DNA from: Spirochaetae bacterium HGW-Spirochaetae-7
Lineage (GTDB): Bacteria > Spirochaetota > Spirochaetia > Treponematales > UBA12059
DNA: 15,218 bases
Direction: 5' to 3'
Assembly (NCBI GenBank): GCA_002839245.1
Contig: PGXR01000044.1
Location: forward strand, 1 to 15,218
Shown: positions 1 through 7,444 of the stretch, piece after piece
Layout: each line of letters starts with the position of its first letter
How positions within the stretch are numbered: position 1 is the stretch's first letter
Translations under genes and position numbers: made by a program
The notes under the pieces: model-generated
What the model saw: the letters and a program-made list of their open reading frames with translations, nothing else
Databases searched by the model: none
Told to the model about the DNA's origin: nothing

Positions 1-42
1 GAGAACGGAAATGGGATCGGGCAACTCGTTCCTCCGCTTCGA

Positions 43-852
43 TCAGATTGATTTCTTGTAGAAGCAGGCCCAATCGGTCTTGACGAACTCGAACTTCGTA
101 TTCATGCCAAAAAGCGATTCGGAATGCCCGATGAACAGGAAGGATTTTGGGGCCATTGCATCCCAGAATCGTTCGATAGTCGCCTTCTGGGCCGCTTCGT
201 CGAAGTAGATCAGAACGTTGCGGCAGAATACCACGTCAAGGCCTCTTTGCCCCGAATCGTTCTTGAGGTTGTGGTAGTCGAACCGTATGGTCTTCTTGAT
301 GTCGTCCTTGATCTGGTAACCGTTCGGGCGCTTCTCGAAGTATTTCGGCAGGTACGGCTCGGGGATGCCAGAAATGCGGGTCTCAGGATAGAAACCCTCC
401 TTGCCGACCATCAGCGACTTGAGGCTGATGTCGCTCGCCGTCAACTCCGCGTTCCAGCCGGCAGGCAGTATTTCCTTGAGCAGCATCGCAATGGTATACG
501 GCTCCTCCCCGGTCGAGCACCCTGCGCTCCAGACGCGTACCTTGCGTTCAGCATGCCGTAGCTTGAGGAGTTCAGGCACCACGAAGTGCTCGATGGCGTC
601 GAAATGCGCCTGGTTGCGGAAGAAGCGCGTCAGGTTGGTGGTAACCGAATCGAGAAGGACCTTGAGCTCTTCCTTGTCCTTGATGAGTATGGCGAAATAC
701 TCCTGCGGAGTCTGGAGCTTCTTGTCGCGGAGGCGTTCCCGTAGCCGGCTTTCAAGAATCGACCGGTTGGTGGCGGAGAAGTGGATGCCGCTTTCATCGT
801 AGATGAGCTTGCGGTAGAGTTCGAAATCAGGATCCGCTAAAAAATCGGCCAT
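43..852 (-). CDS. cheR: CheR-type chemotaxis protein methyltransferase
   Basis: S-adenosylmethionine-dependent O-methyltransferase that methylates glutamates on the cytoplasmic domain of chemoreceptors; CheB does the reverse. The 269-residue length is normal for CheR. An all-helical N-terminal domain (about 1-75) precedes the catalytic Rossmann domain. Visible motifs are TRFFRN (75-80), the SAM loop VWSAGCSTGEEPY (107-119), the acidic D141 in TASDIS, and CRNVLIYFD (210-218) with GHSESL (242-247) near the end. All key elements are present, so it should be active. There is no receptor-tethering pentapeptide-like domain or TPR extension. The ATG is preceded by a GGAGAGG-like ribosome site about 7 nt upstream. 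It stands alone here and is divergent from ctp, with no other che gene in the window, so its partners must be elsewhere. Confidence 0.96.
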   Translation of the reverse strand: MADFLADPDFELYRKLIYDESGIHFSATNRSILESRLRERLRDKKLQTPQEYFAILIKDKEELKVLLDSVTTNLTRFFRNQAHFDAIEHFVVPELLKLRHAERKVRVWSAGCSTGEEPYTIAMLLKEILPAGWNAELTASDISLKSLMVGKEGFYPETRISGIPEPYLPKYFEKRPNGYQIKDDIKKTIRFDYHNLKNDSGQRGLDVVFCRNVLIYFDEAAQKATIERFWDAMAPKSFLFIGHSESLFGMNTKFEFVKTDWACFYKKSI

Positions 853-915
853 TCGTCCGCCTCTCCACCCGAAACCGCAATATTGAAGGGCATGAGCCGC
901 GCTCCACCCAGAGGA

Positions 916-945
916 AGTCTAGTGCCCCGAATTCTTTACTGTCAA
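916..945 (-). promoter_or_regulatory. Candidate sigma-70-type promoter for cheR
   Basis: On the minus strand a consensus -35 TTGACA (940-945) is followed after 18 bp by TAGACT (916-921), a 4/6 match to TATAAT. Transcription would start near 909, giving a leader of about 57 nt before the cheR ATG. It was found by eye only. The perfect -35 is the strongest part and the -10 is weak. Confidence 0.45.
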
Positions 946-966
946 TAGAACATGCAGGCCGGATAG

Positions 967-995
967 TTGACGGTCGGCTCGGCAATGAGGATAGT
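967..995 (+). promoter_or_regulatory. Candidate promoter for ctp, possibly leaderless
   Basis: TTGACG (967-972) and GATAGT (990-995) are separated by exactly 17 bp. The -10 ends 6 nt before the ctp ATG, so transcription from it would begin at or next to the start codon. A GAGG at 987-990, 11 nt before the ATG, is a competing ribosome-binding site that this transcript would lack. Either a second promoter lies upstream or the transcript is leaderless. The same geometry recurs at 10306-10334. Confidence 0.35.
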
Positions 996-1001
996 ATTGT
1001 C

Positions 1002-2510
1002 ATGATTGACCATAACGATCGCGGTCATGACCGCAAAGCATGGGGTGTCGTCGCACTGGTTGCCGTGTTCTGCACGGCTCTCTCGTTCAGCGCGCCCGCC
1101 GCCTACGCGCAGGACGCCAAGGCCGAAAGCCAGCGCTATTTCTCGATATTCCAGAGCGCCTTCAACTTCATCCTGGAGAACTACGTCGACAATGTCGACC
1201 CTAAAGTGCTGTACGAAGGCGCGATGCAGGGAATGTTCGAGTCGCTCGGGGATCCGTACTCCGTCTTCCTGACGGATGCGATGATGAACGACCTGAACGA
1301 CACGACGACAGGGCGCTTCGGCGGAATCGGCCTGTACATTTCCAAGCCCCTTCCCGACCCCAAGCTGCCGGAGCGCAGGCTGTACGTCGAGATCGTCTCC
1401 CCGATAGAGGACACTCCGGGCTGGCGGGCGGGAATCATGCCCGGGGACCAGATAACCCACATCGACGGGGAGACCACCGAGCCGCTGTCCATGGACGAGG
1501 TCCTCAAGCGACTTCGCGGGGAGCCGGGCTCGACGGTTACCATAACGATACTGCGTGGAGCCGGGCTGGTATTCGACGAGAAGGTCACCCGGGCCATGAT
1601 AGAGGTTCCGACGGTCAAGCGCGCAATGTTGCCGGGCGGCGTAGGGTACCTGCGTATCATCGAATTCACCCCGCAGACGATATCCCGTGTCAGGGAGGCT
1701 ATCGACTGGTTCGCCGCCCAGCGCTACAAGTCGCTGGTCGTGGACCTCCGCAACAACCCCGGCGGACTCCTGCAGTCGGTCATACAGGTGGCGGACCTGT
1801 TCCTGAAGGAAGGCGTCATCGTATCGACGAAATCAAGAAACCGCTACGAGAACGCAGTCTACCAGGCCAAGCCGGACCTTCTTGTACCCGCCGGGATGCA
1901 CGTCGTGGTCATGATAAACCGAGGCTCGGCAAGCGCGTCGGAAATCCTCGCCGGTGCGCTCAAGGACCAGAAGCGGGCCTACCTCGTGGGCGAAAACAGC
2001 TACGGCAAGGGGTCGGTCCAGCAGGTGCTGCCTCTCGGCGATACGGGCTTCAAGCTGACGATGTCCAGGTACTACACGCCGAGCGACGCGAACATCGACA
2101 AGGTGGGGATAGCGCCGGACCTCGCCGTCAAGGAACCTGAACTGACGCCCGAGGAAGAAGCGTCGCTGTCGAGCCTTATCCAGCGGAACGTGTTCGGCGC
2201 CTTCGCGACCGCCAACCCCAATGCCTCGCCGCAGCAGATAGACCAGTACGTGCAGGGACTCCGCTCGGCCGGTTCCCCGGTTTCGGAGAGGGTGCTCAAA
2301 AAAATGCTGCGGAACCAGCTCGAGCGCACGTCGATCGGCCCGATATTCGACCTGGATTTCGACCTGCAGCTGAACGCGGCTCTCAAGGCGATCGCAGACG
2401 ATAAATTCATGTCGCTCATCTCGGAAGCGTTGTCGGTCAAGGACCTGCAGATGGCCCACGCCGAAACGGCCGCCGCCGACAAGACGGCAACAGCGGCTTC
2501 CGGCAAGTAA
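1002..2510 (+). CDS. ctp: Carboxy-terminal processing protease (S41 family) with PDZ domain
   Basis: Exported serine protease of the CtpA/Prc family that trims or degrades envelope proteins from their C-termini. The 502 residues start with a basic n-region, a hydrophobic stretch (about 15-30) and a likely signal peptidase I site after AYA (34-36). A PDZ domain follows (about 104-195, including FGGIGLYIS and GIMPGDQITHIDG). The S41 core contains SLVVDLRNNPGG (244-255), the nucleophile S311 in NRGSASASE, and the general-base lysine K336 in ENSYGKG. The Ser-Lys separation of 25 residues is the same as in plant D1 protease. About 120 residues follow the core, ending in an Ala/Lys-rich tail. It heads the run of genes reaching to 7400; rsmE starts 14 nt after its stop. 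It is predicted to be active in the periplasm. Confidence 0.95.
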   Translation: MIDHNDRGHDRKAWGVVALVAVFCTALSFSAPAAYAQDAKAESQRYFSIFQSAFNFILENYVDNVDPKVLYEGAMQGMFESLGDPYSVFLTDAMMNDLNDTTTGRFGGIGLYISKPLPDPKLPERRLYVEIVSPIEDTPGWRAGIMPGDQITHIDGETTEPLSMDEVLKRLRGEPGSTVTITILRGAGLVFDEKVTRAMIEVPTVKRAMLPGGVGYLRIIEFTPQTISRVREAIDWFAAQRYKSLVVDLRNNPGGLLQSVIQVADLFLKEGVIVSTKSRNRYENAVYQAKPDLLVPAGMHVVVMINRGSASASEILAGALKDQKRAYLVGENSYGKGSVQQVLPLGDTGFKLTMSRYYTPSDANIDKVGIAPDLAVKEPELTPEEEASLSSLIQRNVFGAFATANPNASPQQIDQYVQGLRSAGSPVSERVLKKMLRNQLERTSIGPIFDLDFDLQLNAALKAIADDKFMSLISEALSVKDLQMAHAETAAADKTATAASGK

Positions 2511-2524
2511 GCGCCGGCCCGAGC

Positions 2525-3400
2525 ATGCGGCAGTTCGTTTTGCCCGACTCGTGGAACGGCGAACCGTCCTGCGAGCTTTCCGGACGCGAGGCCCGGCGGT
2601 TGAGCTCGGTACTCAGGCTGGCTCCGGGCGACGGGTTTCCGGCGGTCGGAGCGGACGGACAGCAGTATGCATGCACGATTCTGGCCGCCGGACGCGCGAC
2701 GGTAACCCTGTCGGTGCTGCCGGCCGGCCGGCCGGATGACAGTTACATGCCCGACGTAAGGTCTTCGCGCGGTGCTGCCGGCTCGGCTGCCGGCTCGGCT
2801 GCCGGCTCGGCTGGCAGCGCATCCCCGGCAGACGGGATTTCTCGGGAGTTCCGTCCGATACCACGGCTGACCCTCGCCGTGGCCCTACTCAAGGGTTCCA
2901 AGCTAGACGACGTGGCCAGGGCAGCCACGGAAGCAGGCGTCACGACCATACTGCCGCTCGTCACCGCCAGGTCGGTTCCCGCCGGACACGCGGGTGGCAG
3001 GCTCGACCGCCTGCGGCGCATCGTCGCCGAGGCCAGGGGACAATCGGGATCTGCCACGCCGACGCGCGTAGCCGACCCCGTCACCATTACCGACCTGGTC
3101 ACCGGATTCGCGCCTGATGACGGACGGAAGATCGGGCTGTTCTTCCACGAAGCTCCCCTTGCGCAGGCTTCGATCCATCGCTATTGTACCGGCATACTGG
3201 ACGAAATCATCGCATGCGTAGGTCCCGAAGGGGGCTTCGACGGCCGTGAGGTCAGCACCCTCATGGCAAGCGGGTTCAAGCCCGCATGGCTCGGGCCGAC
3301 GGTTCTGCGCGCCGAGACGGCCGCCGTATTCGCCGTGGCTTCGCTGCGCATCGTCTGCCTGGAGCGTTCCTCATGGTCAATGACCGAGTCAAGCGAATAA
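2525..3400 (+). CDS. rsmE: 16S rRNA (uracil-1498-N3) methyltransferase RsmE
   Basis: SPOUT-class methyltransferase that makes m3U1498 in the decoding region of 16S rRNA. An N-terminal PUA-like domain (about 1-72; HLxxVLR-like REARRLSSVLRLAPGD at 21-36) is joined to a trefoil-knot SPOUT domain. Diagnostic motifs are LLKGSKLDDVARAATEAGV (121-139), EARGQSG (169-175), CVGPEGGFDGRE (231-242) and LGPTVLRAETAAVFA (256-270), which together form the SAM-binding knot. At 291 residues it is longer than the usual 240-250, because the linker between the two domains (about 73-108) is enlarged by a GSAA repeat. No good ribosome-binding site precedes the ATG, so translation is probably coupled to ctp 14 nt upstream. 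Its 3' end overlaps the next gene by 28 bp. Confidence 0.93.
   Translation: MRQFVLPDSWNGEPSCELSGREARRLSSVLRLAPGDGFPAVGADGQQYACTILAAGRATVTLSVLPAGRPDDSYMPDVRSSRGAAGSAAGSAAGSAGSASPADGISREFRPIPRLTLAVALLKGSKLDDVARAATEAGVTTILPLVTARSVPAGHAGGRLDRLRRIVAEARGQSGSATPTRVADPVTITDLVTGFAPDDGRKIGLFFHEAPLAQASIHRYCTGILDEIIACVGPEGGFDGREVSTLMASGFKPAWLGPTVLRAETAAVFAVASLRIVCLERSSWSMTESSE
2771..2815 (+). repeat. 12-bp tandem repeat inside rsmE
   Basis: Unit GGCTCGGCTGCC occurs at 2780-2791 and 2792-2803, with a one-base variant at 2804-2815 and a partial unit at 2771-2779. It encodes an AAGS-type four-residue repeat in the linker between the PUA-like and SPOUT domains of RsmE. In-frame units suggest replication-slippage expansion at a tolerant site. 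Confidence 0.85.
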
Positions 3401-4119
3401 GCGTCCTCAAGGTGCCCGTCGATGTCGTGGCTCCTGATGACCTCGAAGAAGTCATCAAGGCGATGTATACCGACGGGAAAAACCATCAGATAATACTCCT
3501 CTCCGCGACTGACCTGATGAGGGCGCGACGCTCCGGCGAATTCAGGACGATGGTCGCCGGAGCCAGCCTGGTCATCCCCATATCCCTGTCGATAGTCAAG
3601 GCGGCCCGGTTCCTCAAGCGTCCGATCCCGATCCGCTACGAGCCGTTCGATTTCATCGTGCAGGTATTGTCAATACTGGAGCGGTGGGGGAAATCGGCCT
3701 ACCTTTTCGGGGGCAGCCCGAAGGGGCTTGCCAAGGCGTCGAAGAACATAAAGGCCACTTTCCCCGGGCTTCATGTCGTCGGAGGCCATTCAGCCAGGTT
3801 CCCCAAGAATTTCCACCCGAAGATAGTCGAAGCCATCAGGAAGGCGACGCCGACACTCCTGCTGCTCGGCAAGGGCGTCCCCGGCGCCGAGAGATGGATC
3901 CCGCGCAACATGAAACATTTCAACTCCGGGATACAGATGTGGTGCTCCGATGTTTTCGATGTCTTCGCTGAACGCAGGAGCAGGCCGCCGGCTGCGCTGT
4001 TCGCACGCGGCCTCGAGTGGCTATACTATATACAGAGAAGGCCGTGGATAGTTTTCAGGTGGTTCACGGCGCTTCGGTTCAAGATCATAAGCCTTTGGTA
4101 CCGGTTGCGCAGGCTATAA
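3373..4119 (+). CDS. WecG/TagA/CpsF-like (GT26) glycosyltransferase relative with substituted active site
   Basis: Members of this family move N-acetylmannosamine-type sugars from UDP onto lipid carriers at the inner membrane face. The 248-residue fold is recognisable: LFGGSPKGLAKASKNIKATFPGLHVVGG (111-138), LLLLGKGVPGAERWI (162-176), FDVFAERRSRPP (195-206) and the family-typical RGLEWLYYIQRRP (212-224). The very basic aromatic tail (225-248) fits the membrane-targeting C-terminus of TagA. By eye, several active-site positions differ. The TxN near the start of strand 2 reads LLS (42-44), the PDG aspartate is I70 in VIPIS, the RVxG glycine is P91, and the KQE glutamine is A172. R88, D93 and E173 remain. 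The ATG at 3373 has GGAG 8 nt upstream and overlaps rsmE by 28 bp; an upstream ATG at 3286 lies deep inside rsmE and is unlikely. It may be a divergent enzyme or a pseudo-enzyme. Confidence 0.8.
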   Translation: MVNDRVKRISVLKVPVDVVAPDDLEEVIKAMYTDGKNHQIILLSATDLMRARRSGEFRTMVAGASLVIPISLSIVKAARFLKRPIPIRYEPFDFIVQVLSILERWGKSAYLFGGSPKGLAKASKNIKATFPGLHVVGGHSARFPKNFHPKIVEAIRKATPTLLLLGKGVPGAERWIPRNMKHFNSGIQMWCSDVFDVFAERRSRPPAALFARGLEWLYYIQRRPWIVFRWFTALRFKIISLWYRLRRL

Positions 4120-4167
4120 CCCGGCTTTCCGCATGGTTCCATTCCGGCATTCCCCCAGGAGGCAAGC

Positions 4168-5070
4168 ATGAAACAAACCAGGATCTACGTCGCGTTCGCG
4201 TCGCTCGCAGTCACGGCAGCGTTCGCAATCTCTTGCGTGTCGCAGCCTGCCGCGCCGGTTACCGTCGAGGAATCGGTGGATGCCGACTCGTCGGCTACGA
4301 CCGATGAAAAGGTACGCAAGGAACGCGTCGAAGAGTACAGGACGCCGGTGGTACTGAAGGAAACCGTCCGCTTCGCCGACGGGCTGGTCGACAGGGTCGT
4401 GACATACACCTACGACGACGGGTACAGGCACTTGCTGTCGACGGTCGCCAGGAAACCTTCGTCAGTCGAACCTTTCGAACGCGTTGCCTACGATTACCGC
4501 GACGGCATGCTCGTGGAGAAGTCCGTTTTCGGCCCCGATGGTGCGCTGTCTTCGAAGAGCAATTATTCGTACCTCGAGGGCGATCTCACCCGCGAGACCA
4601 TCCTCGACGGCAAGGGCGTCATCCAGTCTTCTTCTGAATGGGCGTGGGACGGCGGTCGCAAATCTTCCTGGCGGGTCCTTTCCGCCTCCGGCCTCGTACT
4701 CGCAAGGACCGATTACTTCTTCGAGGGCGATTTGCTCGCCAGCGCGAAGCTCCTCGACGGCGCCGGAAACCCTAAAGGGACGATAGAATACGTCCATGGC
4801 GAAGGCGACATCCTCATGGCGGTCAAGTACCTGGACGCCGCGGGCGCGATCGAGGGTCGCATCGATTACTCGATCAAGGGTGGCCTCGTCACGCAGGAGA
4901 GCGTGTACCGAGCGGACGGCCATCTTGAACGGCGCCTGTCCTACGAATACGGCCCCGGAGGCGAACTGGTGAAAAAGACCCTGGCCGATTCCTCGGGCCA
5001 GGCACGCGAGACCGTCGTCTACGAAAGCACGTACCGCACAGATACGCGCACCATTGTCTACTACGAATAG
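4168..5070 (+). CDS. Predicted lipoprotein with 25-residue MORN/YD-like repeats
   Basis: A 300-residue predicted lipoprotein. The signal sequence runs to about residue 22 with lipobox A-I-S-C, giving lipid-modified C23. This is a loose lipobox of the spirochaetal kind. An acidic, low-complexity linker (about 30-50) is followed by a repeat region. Aromatic triads begin units at 108 (YDY), 133 (YSY), 158 (WAW), 183 (YFF), 208 (YVH), 234 (YSI) and 259 (YEY), a spacing of 25 with one step of 26. Each unit reads roughly Y-x-Y-x-x-G-x-L, then D-x-x-G in the second half, like the beta-hairpin units of MORN-variant/YwqK and YD-repeat proteins. This is inferred from the pattern only. AGGAGG lies 5 nt before the ATG, the best ribosome site in the run. 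Function is unknown; a surface or periplasmic binding or scaffold role is possible. Confidence 0.85.
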   Translation: MKQTRIYVAFASLAVTAAFAISCVSQPAAPVTVEESVDADSSATTDEKVRKERVEEYRTPVVLKETVRFADGLVDRVVTYTYDDGYRHLLSTVARKPSSVEPFERVAYDYRDGMLVEKSVFGPDGALSSKSNYSYLEGDLTRETILDGKGVIQSSSEWAWDGGRKSSWRVLSASGLVLARTDYFFEGDLLASAKLLDGAGNPKGTIEYVHGEGDILMAVKYLDAAGAIEGRIDYSIKGGLVTQESVYRADGHLERRLSYEYGPGGELVKKTLADSSGQARETVVYESTYRTDTRTIVYYE

Positions 5071-5112
5071 GCTGCATTGCCCAAGGGGTGTTGCCCAGCC
5101 GGAAGGAATCAT

Positions 5113-6282
5113 ATGCGTAAATACAGGACCATCGCACTAGCCGCGGCACTGATATTCATGGCATCGTCTGCGTTCGCCGGCGATGCCGTCAGGATTTACG
5201 GCCGCATACTGGCGGAAGCCACGACGGTACAGCAAAAATACGCCATAGCGACGAGCATCGCCGCGCTCAACGATCCGGACGCGGCCCAGTACGTCGCCGA
5301 CGCGCTTGACTGGGCACTCGCGACCCGCAGCTCGATAAAAACCGGCCCGGAAAGGGAGATATACGAGCGGCTTTCAAGGACGCTGCTGAAGTCCCTCGGC
5401 GACTGGCGCTACACGAACGCGGCAACGTCGGCGATGAGGGCCATCGAGGATTCGCCCGATCCGCTGACAAAGGCTGAAGCGCTGACCGCGCTTGGCTCGA
5501 TGCGCGCGGTGGAATACGCAGAACGAATCTCGCTCATGCTCCGCGACCTGAACAACGAGCCCTCTGCCGATCGCGACGCCGGCGAAAAGATTGCCTTCGG
5601 ATGCGTTCTCGCCCTCGAGCGGATGCGTTCGCCCGTGGGATTCTCGCCGCTCTTCTTCGCCAGCGAAGGCTGGTATTCCAGGCGCGTGCGGGACCAGGCT
5701 GAACGGAGTCTTCCCCTGATACTCGAAGACCCGAGCGATGCGGTCATGGCAATCCTGTCGGTGGAGACGCCACCGAGGATGATCAGGGCCCTGGCGCTCG
5801 AACTGCGTTCGGCGGCGCCCGCTGCCGGCAAGGGGAGGGTCGCGTCCATGGCCCTTTTGCGCGGAATAGCCTCATCGCCGCGGAACAGGACCGAGGAGAA
5901 CCAGTTATCCGAGCTGCGCGTGATGGCCATGAACGCGCTCGCCGCGATGGGGCCAGGCGACGGCTCGCTCGCATCGAACCTTACCGAGGCCTACCGCATC
6001 GGCCCGACCGACGAGCGCCTGGTCGCGCTCAAGGCGATGGGCGCCGACCGGACCGCCGCCTCCGCGCGGGCCCTCCGCGACATCATCCTCGACCTCAACT
6101 CGGCCCAGCTCGCAGGAGTCGTCGACGAGACAAGGAATTCGCTTATGCGCGCCGCCCTGCAGAATGCTGCGATCAACGCCAACAAGGAACTGGCCCCGGC
6201 CATCCAGACCGTGCTCATCAACTCGGGATGGTCCGGCGGCGTGCTCGCGCTGGCTAGCGCGGCGCAAAAGGCCCTGCAGTGA
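5113..6282 (+). CDS. Exported all-helical HEAT-like repeat protein, function unknown
   Basis: A 389-residue protein with a clear signal peptide (MRKYRTIALAAALIFMASSA) and a likely cleavage after AFA (21-23), so probably periplasmic. The mature part is rich in Ala, Leu, Arg and Glu and reads as paired amphipathic helices, for example around DPDAAQYVADALDWAL (54-69), DPLTKAEALTALGSM (116-130), ELRVMAMNALAAMG (267-280) and DERLVALKAMGAD (300-312). The A-xx-ALxxMG pattern is typical of HEAT/PBS-lyase-like repeats. No catalytic motif is visible. The ATG at 5113 has GGAAGGA 5 nt upstream; an in-frame ATG at 5077 would add 12 residues before the signal peptide and is less likely. Its TGA overlaps the GTG of the next gene (GTGA), implying coupled translation. 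A binding or scaffold role is inference. Confidence 0.85.
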   Translation: MRKYRTIALAAALIFMASSAFAGDAVRIYGRILAEATTVQQKYAIATSIAALNDPDAAQYVADALDWALATRSSIKTGPEREIYERLSRTLLKSLGDWRYTNAATSAMRAIEDSPDPLTKAEALTALGSMRAVEYAERISLMLRDLNNEPSADRDAGEKIAFGCVLALERMRSPVGFSPLFFASEGWYSRRVRDQAERSLPLILEDPSDAVMAILSVETPPRMIRALALELRSAAPAAGKGRVASMALLRGIASSPRNRTEENQLSELRVMAMNALAAMGPGDGSLASNLTEAYRIGPTDERLVALKAMGADRTAASARALRDIILDLNSAQLAGVVDETRNSLMRAALQNAAINANKELAPAIQTVLINSGWSGGVLALASAAQKALQ

Positions 6283-7400
6283 GCACCCTGGGGACCCGCC
6301 GCCAAGTCCTGGCGGCCTCGCTTGCATCGGGGCACGTCGCGATGGCGATGTTCGAGGACACGGAAGGACGGCGCGACCCTTCGATACGGTATTTTACGGG
6401 ACACCCGGGCGACGCGCTGCTGTTCATCGCCGCAGACGGCCGCTCCCTCCTCGTCCCGTGGGACGTAAACATGGCCACCGTGATGGCCGACATCGAAGAC
6501 AAAGTTGCGTACACAGACTTCAAGCGCAGCCCGTTCGCCGCCATGACCGGCGCCCTCGAACGCCTTGGCATAGAGGCCGGCTCGGTCATCGACCTGCCTT
6601 CGGTCACTCCCTACCCCATGTATGTCGATTACGTCGAGGCCTGTCCTGACTACGATTTCCGCTGTACCGAGGACGGCTCGACAAAGTTCGCCTCGTCGAT
6701 GCGCGCCGTCAAGGACGCGGATGAACTGGCCGTCTACCGCGTCGTCTCCGCCATCACAGACAAGGCCATGGACGAAATAGAAGCTGGATTGCGCTCCGGT
6801 CGCCTGGCCACCGAAACAGACGTGGCGCTTTTCATAGAACGATTCCTGCGCGAGCATGGCTGCGAGGCAGCGGGCTTCGATACGCTCGCCGCCGGCCCTT
6901 CCAGGAGCTTCGGCATACACGCGTTTCCCGCCTGCACCGCCGCGGCCTTCGCGACCGATGGCATGTCCATCCTCGATTTCGGCCTGAGCTACAAGGGCTA
7001 CACCTCCGACGTCACGATGACGTTCGTCCGTGGGCCCGTGGCGGGCAAGCGTGCCGAGATGATAGGACTGGTCAGACAGGCACACCGGGAAGCCATCGCC
7101 GCATGCCGTCCTGGCGCAAGAAGCCGTGACGTGGCAGCCATCGCCGACGCCATCTTTGCCGCGAAGGGCTACACGATGCCGCACGCCCTCGGCCACGGCG
7201 TGGGCCTCGAGGCTCACGAGGCTCCGGCGGTACGCAACAGGGAAGACAACGACTGGGTGCTCGCCCCGGGCCACGTCATAACGATTGAACCGGGACTCTA
7301 CGATCCTTTGGCTGGCGGCGTCCGCCTCGAGGACGACGTGCTCATCACCGAATCCGGCGCGGAAGTGCTGACTCACGCGAGGATAGTCGAGCTGGACTGA
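6279..7400 (+). CDS. M24 family metallopeptidase (Xaa-Pro aminopeptidase/dipeptidase-like)
   Basis: Pita-bread-fold dinuclear metallopeptidase, probably cytoplasmic, cleaving Xaa-Pro bonds. In its 373 residues a creatinase-like N-terminal domain (about 1-135) precedes the catalytic domain. All five metal ligands of the family can be read: D233 (ILDFG), D244 (TSDVT), H306 (ALGHGVG), E337 (IEPGLY) and E351 (VRLEDD). The substrate-binding-type histidines are H214 (GIHAFP) and H313 (EAHE). No signal peptide is seen. It starts with GTG, overlapping the stop of the upstream gene by 4 nt, with AAAAGG about 7 nt before. It is last in the run and faces pyrC tail to tail; no rho-independent terminator is seen in the 31 bp between them. 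The exact specificity (PepP or PepQ type) cannot be told from sequence alone. Confidence 0.92.
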   Translation: MSTLGTRRQVLAASLASGHVAMAMFEDTEGRRDPSIRYFTGHPGDALLFIAADGRSLLVPWDVNMATVMADIEDKVAYTDFKRSPFAAMTGALERLGIEAGSVIDLPSVTPYPMYVDYVEACPDYDFRCTEDGSTKFASSMRAVKDADELAVYRVVSAITDKAMDEIEAGLRSGRLATETDVALFIERFLREHGCEAAGFDTLAAGPSRSFGIHAFPACTAAAFATDGMSILDFGLSYKGYTSDVTMTFVRGPVAGKRAEMIGLVRQAHREAIAACRPGARSRDVAAIADAIFAAKGYTMPHALGHGVGLEAHEAPAVRNREDNDWVLAPGHVITIEPGLYDPLAGGVRLEDDVLITESGAEVLTHARIVELD

Positions 7401-7406
7401 TTCCTG

Positions 7407-7444
7407 TCAGGACTACAGCCGCGCCTCAGGACTACAGCCGCGCC
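7407..7444. repeat. 19-bp tandem duplication spanning the pyrC stop codon
   Basis: TCAGGACTACAGCCGCGCC occurs twice without a gap (7407-7425 and 7426-7444). Read on the minus strand, each copy carries the last codons and the TAG of pyrC. Only the 7426-7444 copy is translated; the other lies after the stop and fills most of the gap to the convergent peptidase gene. Confidence 0.95.

Noticed and set aside
916..945. Sigma-28 flagellar promoter for cheR (TAAA on the minus strand)
   Set aside because: The expected GCCGATAA-like -10 is absent at 15 bp; the sigma-70-like reading fits better.
3286..3372. Upstream start for the WecG-like gene
   Set aside because: It adds 29 Arg/Ala-rich residues read out of frame from the RsmE knot region. 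The ATG at 3373 has a proper GGAG site.
5991..7376. 461-codon open frame on the minus strand
   Set aside because: Shadow of the M24 peptidase gene, whose five metal ligands are clear on the plus strand.
7401..7431. Bidirectional terminator between the convergent M24 and pyrC genes
   Set aside because: No stem followed by a T-run on either strand; only the 19-bp duplication is seen.
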